NCBI GenBank assembly: GCA_031972295.1 | Contig: DALYEZ010000012.1 | Span: 1 to 9,933 of the forward strand | Direction: 5' to 3' | From: JALHNF01 sp031972295 | GTDB taxonomy: Bacteria; Patescibacteriota; Minisyncoccia; Phycocordibacterales; UBA5272 | Length of the DNA stretch: 9,933 nucleotides | In this document: in pieces, positions 6,299-9,933 of the stretch | Layout: every line of letters starts with the position of its first letter | Position numbering within the stretch: the first letter of the stretch is position 1 | The notes under the pieces: generated by a model | Databases searched by the model: none | What the model was told of the DNA's origin: nothing | Seen by the model: the letters and a program-made list of their open reading frames with translations, nothing else | Position numbers and translations under genes: made by a program

Positions 6299-6850
6299 CT
6301 AAGTATTTGCTGCAAATGTGACTATCAAGAATATCCCTATGGTATTAAGAATGAAGGCAAGAATCGCAAACTGCCACCATTTTATTTTTGAAAGCCCCAT
6401 CATTCCTATACCAACCTCATCTGGAAATGGCGATGCAATAATAATCGCCCCAATAACTGGAACAATCCACGCAAAATATGGCGTACGGAAAAGTGCAGAA
6501 ATATACGAACCGTGGAACCGAGAAATAAGAGGTCGCAACTCTTCAAAAACACCATCTTTTAAGAACCTGAAAATTATAAGATCCCCAATAACTGCACCCG
6601 CTCCGGCATATAGTGCAATCAAGATGGGATTAAATTCCTGGGCAAGATGAAATAATATAACTGATGCTGGAGCAACTGTAAAAGTCGACACGAAAAATAT
6701 TCCTGTAATAACGGCACCGAAATAACCGTAACTACTTATATATTTGATAAACGAATGCACAATGGCTGTATCCGCCAACAAAAAAAGAGCGAGTAAACTT
6801 ACCGCAAGTAATGCTGTATTTTTATATTTCCAACGGAGTGTTTTTTTCAT
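6299..6850 (-). CDS. Small polytopic membrane protein, VTT/DedA-like
   Basis: A 183-aa membrane protein. Hydrophobic helices lie at about 12-30, 42-62 and 68-90, with a re-entrant-like PYFAWIVPVIGAIIIASPFPDEVGIGMMG segment (123-151) and a final helix (159-181). A Gly-rich turn (ALYAGAGAVIGDLIIF, 79-94) and the Pro-Phe-Pro-Asp-Glu loop recall the VTT/DedA (SNARE-associated, TVP38/TMEM64) family, whose members have two re-entrant loops and move lipids across membranes. The canonical Arg/Gly signature (F-x-x-R-x-x-G) is only partly kept and the protein is somewhat short, so the family call is tentative. Its ATG overlaps the stop of the upstream gene (ATGA), so translation is probably coupled. 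It ends 13 bp from the assembly gap. Confidence 0.6.
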   Translation of the reverse strand: MKKTLRWKYKNTALLAVSLLALFLLADTAIVHSFIKYISSYGYFGAVITGIFFVSTFTVAPASVILFHLAQEFNPILIALYAGAGAVIGDLIIFRFLKDGVFEELRPLISRFHGSYISALFRTPYFAWIVPVIGAIIIASPFPDEVGIGMMGLSKIKWWQFAILAFILNTIGIFLIVTFAANT

Positions 6851-7425
6851 CTCTTTATTATGCCTCTTTTAATAAAGATAGTCATGATGATATTAATACA
6901 TATCATCACTATCGAGTGGAAAGTAGTTGCAATGTTGTACGCTTGCAAAGAAAAAAGTGTGAGTACGTGTCGGGCAACGTTCATCTCGTACAAAAGCGGC
7001 CTTTCTGTTTCTGGATGAAACCATGTTTTTCGCAAAGTAGGTATAAATGCAACAATATCAATCAGAACAACAATAACAACAGAGATGGTTGGATCCTTAG
7101 TGAGTGCCCAAGGTATGAGCCCAATAAGAGCAATTATAAGAAAATAATGGTCAATTGCACGAATATGTCCTACCTTCCCTTTCACAAGATACTTGAGAGA
7201 AAAGAGAAAAATAATAATGGTAAATCCTTCAGCAACACCTGTAGGTAATGCGCCAATACCTGCGCCCTTAGTCAATCCACCAAAGAAAGTGGTCATGGAA
7301 ACAATAGACCATATAAACCATGTGTATGGATGTGGATACACATTACCCTTAATCACATCTTTGAGGTATGAGATGTTTCCAACAACTGCGAGTACCGCGG
7401 CAATAACGGCCAGAGTTTCTTTCAT
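6847..7425 (-). CDS. Membrane protein with two PQ-loop/SemiSWEET-like halves
   Basis: A 192-aa protein with six or seven hydrophobic segments. Each half has a similar pattern. The first, at about 16-45, is GNISYLKDVIKG, then a Pro-rich PHPYTWFIW and a helix. The second, at about 127-175, is AFIPTLRKTW, a charged loop HPETERP and helices. This helix-(Pro/Tyr)-loop-helix layout resembles PQ-loop/SemiSWEET triple-helix bundles, which carry small solutes. I infer an internal duplication from pattern, not from identity. The stop overlaps the next gene's ATG by 4 nt (ATGA), so the two membrane proteins are likely made together. The start has no strong SD; TAGAAT lies 10 nt before the ATG. Confidence 0.55.
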   Translation of the reverse strand: MKETLAVIAAVLAVVGNISYLKDVIKGNVYPHPYTWFIWSIVSMTTFFGGLTKGAGIGALPTGVAEGFTIIIFLFSLKYLVKGKVGHIRAIDHYFLIIALIGLIPWALTKDPTISVVIVVLIDIVAFIPTLRKTWFHPETERPLLYEMNVARHVLTLFSLQAYNIATTFHSIVMICINIIMTIFIKRGIIKR

Positions 7426-7433
7426 TTACTTCT

Positions 7434-7505
7434 TTATTCTACCATTTCGATGCCCCCAGGAATAAACTTGTTACGAGCATTACCTAAAGTCACCTTGACT
7501 GCATC
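7434..7505 (-). other. Short open frame, possible gene tail, overlapping the DUF1801 end
   Basis: A 23-codon frame runs between an in-frame TAA and the stop at 7434-7436, in a different frame from the DUF1801 gene whose end it overlaps. It contains NKFIPGGIEMVE at its end. There is no ATG until near its end. It may be the remnant of a lost gene's C-terminus, or chance. Confidence 0.2.
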
Positions 7506-7855
7506 TTATCTTCCTTTAATCGAAATTTGATTATTTTAGTAACAAGCGAAGTTGGAAGAGGTTTTAGATAAGAAAGCCGAATACAGCCTTTGGAAAAACC
7601 AATTCCCTGTTTATTCAATTCACTTTCAAAAGCTTTCACTCCGGAAGGAGTTGGATAAAAACCCAAATGCCCTTTCATGGAAGCAAAGTGGAGAAAATTT
7701 TTTCCATTGAGCTGGATGGTCGGCATACCATATCGAATAACCTCCTCTCCTTTAGGAACGAGCTTCTTAACTATAGACCGCATTTCCTTAATCTTAGAGC
7801 GGAAGTCAGTCGGAACATCCTTTATATATTCATTTATATTTTTATAAGTTTTCAT
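7490..7855 (-). CDS. DUF1801, YdhG-like protein (second of two)
   Basis: A 121-aa protein with full-length YdhG-type DUF1801 features. It has an N-terminal helix with Tyr and Asp (YIKDVP), the EVIRYGMPTIQLNGKNFLHFA core (about 38-58) with the conserved Y-G-x-P and the x-x-H-F-A strand, and GHLGFYPTPSGVKAF (61-75). A K-G-x-I-R-(F/L) block follows (KGCIRLSYLKPLP), then a final helix. One member (B. subtilis Fra) is described as an iron chaperone; the function of this one is unproven. The ATG at 7853-7855 is preferred over an in-frame TTG 9 bp upstream, because GAGGAG (ending 11 nt before the ATG) is only 2 nt from the TTG. It is only distantly similar to the other DUF1801 gene. Confidence 0.88.
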   Translation of the reverse strand: MKTYKNINEYIKDVPTDFRSKIKEMRSIVKKLVPKGEEVIRYGMPTIQLNGKNFLHFASMKGHLGFYPTPSGVKAFESELNKQGIGFSKGCIRLSYLKPLPTSLVTKIIKFRLKEDKMQSR

Positions 7856-7925
7856 ATATTTCAATACTCCTCGGATTCTGAACCCATCTCAAACTAAGCG
7901 CATGTCTGGAACGAAGTTAAAACAA

Positions 7926-8012
7926 TTATCTTGTTGCAGCCCATGTTTTAGCCCTAGCTTCTATGGTATCTACTACTTCTTTATTGCCAGCAATGTCAGC
8001 AAATACAACTCT
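7926..8012 (-). other. 28-codon open extension after the Cys-rich gene stop
   Basis: Directly after the TAA at 8013-8015 the same frame stays open for 28 codons to the TAA at 7926-7928. It encodes a helix-like, charged stretch (for example KEVVDTIEARAK). Possible readings are a recent nonsense mutation, a remnant of another gene, or chance. The preceding protein looks complete without it, so I do not include it in the CDS. Confidence 0.2.
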
Positions 8013-8537
8013 TTACCTTCTTGTGACCTCGTACGAAAAGCGATAGGATGATTCCTTGATTTTTTCGCCAGACTTTGGATATGGTGCAACTTCGATCAAG
8101 GTTATTTCAAAATCTCCAAATGTTTTTGGCTCATTAAGCTTGAAAATTTGTTCACCATGAGAGACCTTGGTTGCGGTGACGGTGCGTACCTCGACAGTGC
8201 CAGCCCAGATGCATTGCACGTCAGAAGGGCAACGACTGTCAGAAACAACTTCTTTGGGAGTAAGAGAAACATTTAATGCGGTTGATACCTGACCAAGTGT
8301 TGTTGTGATTTTTGCCGATTTTGCATCTGGCTCAGGGCACATCGCAAAACTACAATCACTTCCTGTTCTGCCCACAACCGAACCATCCGGGCACACCTTG
8401 CCGTCACCGTTACACTCATATGCAATTGGCTCTGGATCTTTTTGTTCGGGGTCGGGCTGATTTGTGTACTTGGTAAGTACGAATGCTAAAGCAAGAATTG
8501 CGACCAGGGTAAGTATAATTATATTTTTTCTATTCAT
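8013..8537 (-). CDS. Membrane-anchored Cys-rich protein with CPDGSxVGR motif
   Basis: A 174-aa protein with a signal-anchor helix (about 5-22), a Pro/Glu/Asp-rich linker (28-38) and two small external domains. The first (about 40-69) carries C-x6-CPDGS-x-VGR-x-GxDCxFxxCP, with Cys at 42, 49, 62 and 67. This mini-domain is frequent in Patescibacteria envelope proteins and is reminiscent of a Kazal-type fold. The second (about 76-172) is a beta-rich domain with the DSRCPSDVQCIWAG block (100-113; Cys103 and Cys109 probably bonded). That block is a recurring motif in secreted bacterial proteins of unknown role. No catalytic residues are evident. No SD is seen; TAAATT lies 7 nt before the ATG and a TATAAT box at 8579-8584. 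Confidence 0.75.
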   Translation of the reverse strand: MNRKNIIILTLVAILALAFVLTKYTNQPDPEQKDPEPIAYECNGDGKVCPDGSVVGRTGSDCSFAMCPEPDAKSAKITTTLGQVSTALNVSLTPKEVVSDSRCPSDVQCIWAGTVEVRTVTATKVSHGEQIFKLNEPKTFGDFEITLIEVAPYPKSGEKIKESSYRFSYEVTRR

Positions 8538-8578
8538 ATTAGGTAATTTAGCGTATAAACATCGATTGTCGTAAAGGT

Positions 8579-8609
8579 ATTATAGCACTTTCAAGTCTCA
8601 GACACTTGA
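8579..8609 (-). promoter_or_regulatory. TATAAT box with adjoining inverted repeat upstream of Cys-rich gene
   Basis: TATAAT on the minus strand (8579-8584) would start transcription near 8572, about 35 nt before the ATG. Upstream at 8591-8609 lies tcaagt-ctcagac-acttga, a perfect 6-bp inverted repeat whose centre (gtct-c-agac) is itself palindromic. It sits where a -35 or operator is expected. No -35 consensus is seen at the right distance. It lacks a T-run and so is not a terminator for the gene upstream. Confidence 0.4.
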
Positions 8610-8689
8610 CCCGTCTAGGCCCTTCGATACTCTAATAAACTGCTGAGATTGTGGGGCGAAGTTGGAACTCTACTTTATTTTAAGTAAGT

Positions 8690-9208
8690 CTAAATTTGAT
8701 TAGGGAGAATCATTGGCACTAGAGTGAAACCATTTTTCTTACTGTAATAAAATCTTAAACTTCCTGAGATATTTGTTAAAGTATTTAACTGTATTACTAA
8801 ATCCATTAGCTTTAATGATTTATCAACCGCTAGATCAATTTCTTGTTGAGGGAGGTCGACAGGAATAAAAAAATAAGTGTTTTTAGAGTAAGCATCCTCG
8901 GATTCCCCATAATAGATTATAAAATATTTGTATTGTTTTTTTGCTTTAGAAACAATTTTTGGAAAATATTCACTTATTGCTAGTTTTATTAAGTCATACG
9001 CTACTCCTTGGGCAAAAAAAGAAAAGATAAACTTACCGAGATCAACAAAATCTATAGGTATTTCAGACCCAGTAGCGGAACCTTCATGAGTTTTTGAATC
9101 ATCTAAGACTTCATTAAGAGTTTTTTTGTAGTCAAAATCAACTTTCAATCCCTTAGCAAGAGTTCGGAGTTCATTTTCTATATTTTTATCATTAAAGAAT
9201 ATTTTCAT
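8690..9208 (-). CDS. Protein of unknown function (172 aa)
   Basis: I do not recognise this protein. Residues 1-45 look like a small alpha+beta unit (MKIFFND, then an amphipathic helix with Leu-Ala-Gly repeats). Residues 46-52 are a polar linker. Residues 56-82 form an apolar stretch (VDLGKFIFSFFAQGVAYDLIKLAI) that could be one membrane helix or a buried helix. Residues 90-172 are rich in Tyr, Phe and Ile and probably form a beta sheet with a helix (QQEIDLAVDKSLKLMDLVIQL, 122-142). No catalytic motif is apparent. A possible -10 TAGAAT lies at 9228-9233, with a weak AGG 9 nt before the ATG. It follows the two small membrane genes near the tRNA on the same strand. Confidence 0.7.
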   Translation of the reverse strand: MKIFFNDKNIENELRTLAKGLKVDFDYKKTLNEVLDDSKTHEGSATGSEIPIDFVDLGKFIFSFFAQGVAYDLIKLAISEYFPKIVSKAKKQYKYFIIYYGESEDAYSKNTYFFIPVDLPQQEIDLAVDKSLKLMDLVIQLNTLTNISGSLRFYYSKKNGFTLVPMILPNQI

Positions 9209-9214
9209 ATTTAT

Positions 9215-9310
9215 TTACCTAAACAATATTCTAAGTGGCACTTGTGGAACCATGTAGTATTTATCTCCAACCACTTCTTGCAGTACTTTAAAAAAGTTAT
9301 TTTTCTGCTT
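9215..9310 (-). pseudogene. Fragment resembling a DUF2726 domain
   Basis: A 31-codon open frame without a proper start overlaps the end of the 58-aa gene and stops 6 nt before the 172-aa gene. Its core, FFKVLQEVVGDKYYMVPQV then PLRILF, resembles the first helix and strand of DUF2726, a putative nuclease-like domain found in many bacteria, where the pattern is F-(F/Y)-x-x-L-x(6-8)-Y-x-V-x-x-Q/K-V-x-L-x-x-L. Upstream and downstream parts are missing because TAA codons flank it. I read it as the relic of a lost gene. The resemblance is by eye and the stretch is short. Confidence 0.35.
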
Positions 9311-9473
9311 TTACAAGATAAATGATAGTCAAAAAAGTTGCACAAAGTGCGTACCACAATGAATCGTACACATCAAACAAATCTTCAAACAGAAAAATAT
9401 ATAAGGAAAAAATTGCACCAAGTATTGCTAACTTATAAATAAATCTAAATATTTTTTTCATTTTTTCTTTCAT
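9297..9473 (-). CDS. Small membrane protein, 58 aa, two helices
   Basis: A short gene starting MKEKMKKIFRF. It has a basic N-terminus, a first hydrophobic helix (about 11-29), a short acidic loop (FEDLFDVYDS, 29-38), a second helix (about 39-54) and a charged end (KAEK). This is a helical hairpin with both ends inside by the positive-inside rule. It begins 3 nt after the stop of the coiled-coil gene (TAA AAT ATG), so the two are almost certainly co-transcribed and perhaps form a complex. Small hairpin membrane proteins of this kind can be toxins, holin-like proteins or subunits; nothing in the sequence decides. No SD is visible. Confidence 0.6.
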   Translation of the reverse strand: MKEKMKKIFRFIYKLAILGAIFSLYIFLFEDLFDVYDSLWYALCATFLTIIYLVKAEK

Positions 9474-9476
9474 ATT

Positions 9477-9746
9477 TTATGGATTAACTGTTTCTAAATA
9501 ATCTAAAGCATCACCCATTTCTTGATAAGATTCCCACGCATACCATTTAGCTTCTTCAATATTAGAATTTGCCTCTTCAAGCGCATCCTCATAAGAGGAT
9601 TTTTCGTATTCCAAAGTAGAAATTTGATTATGTTGATCATCAATAATAGAACTTAGCTTATGGTGATCATGCCAAAAAAGAAGTAAGAGAACTATGAAGA
9701 CCATCGTTAGAGGCCTTTTAGTAATTACAGACTTATTGTGTTCCAT
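9477..9746 (-). CDS. Single-pass membrane protein with coiled coil, 89 aa
   Basis: An 89-aa protein with a basic start (MEHNKSVITKRP), one membrane helix (about 13-25), then a His-rich turn (WHDHHK) and a long charged helix (about 30-85) with coiled-coil character (IDDQHNQISTLEYEK, EDALEEANSNIEEAK). It is acidic at its end. The layout resembles small membrane-anchored scaffold or FtsB-like proteins, but no family is recognised. The ATG at 9744-9746 is chosen because TATAAT lies 6 nt upstream (9753-9758); an in-frame GTG at 9762-9764 would have the -10 inside the gene. It is the first gene of the unit that continues with the 58-aa protein. Confidence 0.65.
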   Translation of the reverse strand: MEHNKSVITKRPLTMVFIVLLLLFWHDHHKLSSIIDDQHNQISTLEYEKSSYEDALEEANSNIEEAKWYAWESYQEMGDALDYLETVNP

Positions 9747-9752
9747 TCGAAT

Positions 9753-9782
9753 ATTATAACTCACTTAACAACACTCAGTCAT
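9753..9782 (-). promoter_or_regulatory. Promoter of the small membrane-protein pair, leaderless
   Basis: On the minus strand ATGACT (9777-9782, 4/6 match to -35), an 18-bp spacer and a perfect TATAAT (9753-9758) are followed after 6 nt by the ATG (9744-9746). The expected transcript start coincides with the A of the start codon. No SD could be present in such an mRNA. Confidence 0.55.
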
Positions 9783-9877
9783 CTCTAAAGATTGAGTACC
9801 GAGAGTACTTAAAACTCAAATAATCTAGATCTAGCTCAAGTTCTATACTACAACACGTATCTCGTGCTAGCTCAGGT
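9765..9877. repeat. Spacer beside the tRNA with direct and inverted repeats
   Basis: This 113-bp spacer between the tRNA 3' end and the first gene holds an imperfect direct repeat, ctagctca(a/g)gtt, whose copies are 9831-9842 and 9867-9878 (11/12 identical, 36 bp apart). It also has a ctagatctag palindrome (9825-9834), and ttgagt/actcaa (9792-9797, 9814-9819) enclosing part of an agtac/gtact hairpin. No terminator follows the tRNA. Confidence 0.4.
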
Positions 9878-9933
9878 TGGCTGCCAGGCTTGGACTCGAA
9901 CCAAGATAACATCCTTCAGAGGGATGCGTCCTA
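9878..9933 (-). tRNA. tRNA-Gln(CTG), 3' part, cut by the window edge
   Basis: The minus strand reads a D-stem remnant, then anticodon stem catcc/ggatg (9910-9914, 9922-9926) with loop ctctgaa. The anticodon is CTG (9917-9919), which reads CAG (Gln). A 4-nt variable loop follows, then T-stem cttgg/ccaag with loop TTCGAGT (9889-9905), acceptor strand cctggca (9882-9888), discriminator G and an encoded CCA (9878-9880). The 5' acceptor strand and most of the D arm lie outside the window. All visible stems pair perfectly. Confidence 0.93.

Noticed and set aside
8013..8537. Lipoprotein signal peptide on the Cys-rich protein
   Set aside because: No Cys follows the hydrophobic helix in a lipobox; the first Cys is about 20 residues beyond it.
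8610..8670. tRNA- or rRNA-like segment around the gcccttcg/ggcgaag repeats
   Set aside because: Only a short complementarity exists; no cloverleaf with T-loop TTCRANY and acceptor stem can be formed.
5429..9877. Integron cassette array with attC sites
   Set aside because: Many small same-strand genes of mixed families suggested cassettes, but I found no paired GTTRRRY/RYYYAAC boxes with long imperfect stems between genes, and no integrase.
1..9933. CRISPR array, IS element or phage genes
   Set aside because: No regularly spaced repeats, transposase, integrase or structural phage proteins can be read in any frame.
1..9933. UGA recoded as glycine (code 25)
   Set aside because: TGA is the natural end of the HAD-like, DUF817, PQ-loop-like, second DUF1801 and secreted-protein genes, each at the expected family length or at an operon junction where one can be judged.

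Overview
The window looks like an AT-rich, probably uncultivated small-genome bacterium. My best guess is the Patescibacteria/CPR radiation. That rests on many short single-domain proteins, membrane-anchored proteins with Asp/Gly- and Cys-rich ectodomains, META and YkuD domains, very tight gene spacing and few Shine-Dalgarno (SD) sequences. TGA ends several genes, so the UGA-recoding codes of Gracilibacteria/Absconditabacteria do not apply. The assignment is inference. A run of 100 Ns (6186-6285) shows this is a scaffold with one gap of unknown true length.

Most genes lie on the minus strand, so transcription runs from high to low coordinates. At the right edge is the 3' part of a tRNA-Gln(CTG). 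It is followed by two tightly linked small membrane-protein genes (9477-9746, 9297-9473), a possible gene fragment and an unrecognised 172-aa protein (8690-9208). Next come a membrane-anchored Cys-rich protein (8013-8537), a DUF1801/YdhG-like protein (7490-7855), and a coupled pair of membrane proteins, one PQ-loop-like (6847-7425) and one VTT/DedA-like (6299-6850). Left of the gap are a YCII-domain protein (5841-6179), a DUF2200 protein on the plus strand (5465-5833) and, divergent from it, an SRPBCC/AHSA1 protein followed 5 bp later by a second DUF1801 protein. A DUF817 (YoaT-like) membrane protein and a META-domain membrane-anchored protein follow.

The left third differs. It holds an L,D-transpeptidase with an SH3 domain (1122-1964), a divergent plus-strand HAD-like gene with a good SD and a hairpin terminator (2096-2536), and a more GC-rich secreted protein (140-976). 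The secreted protein has near-consensus -35/-10 boxes, a clear SD, a UUCG-loop terminator and a C-terminal DGFE motif, and looks imported.

No complete defence, CRISPR or mobile system is visible: I found no transposase, recombinase or direct-repeat array. The signals most worth following are the secreted DGFE-tail protein, -10 boxes exactly 6 nt before start codons (apparent leaderless mRNAs), palindromes in the divergent spacers, a DUF2726-like fragment, and the unknown gene set beside the tRNA.
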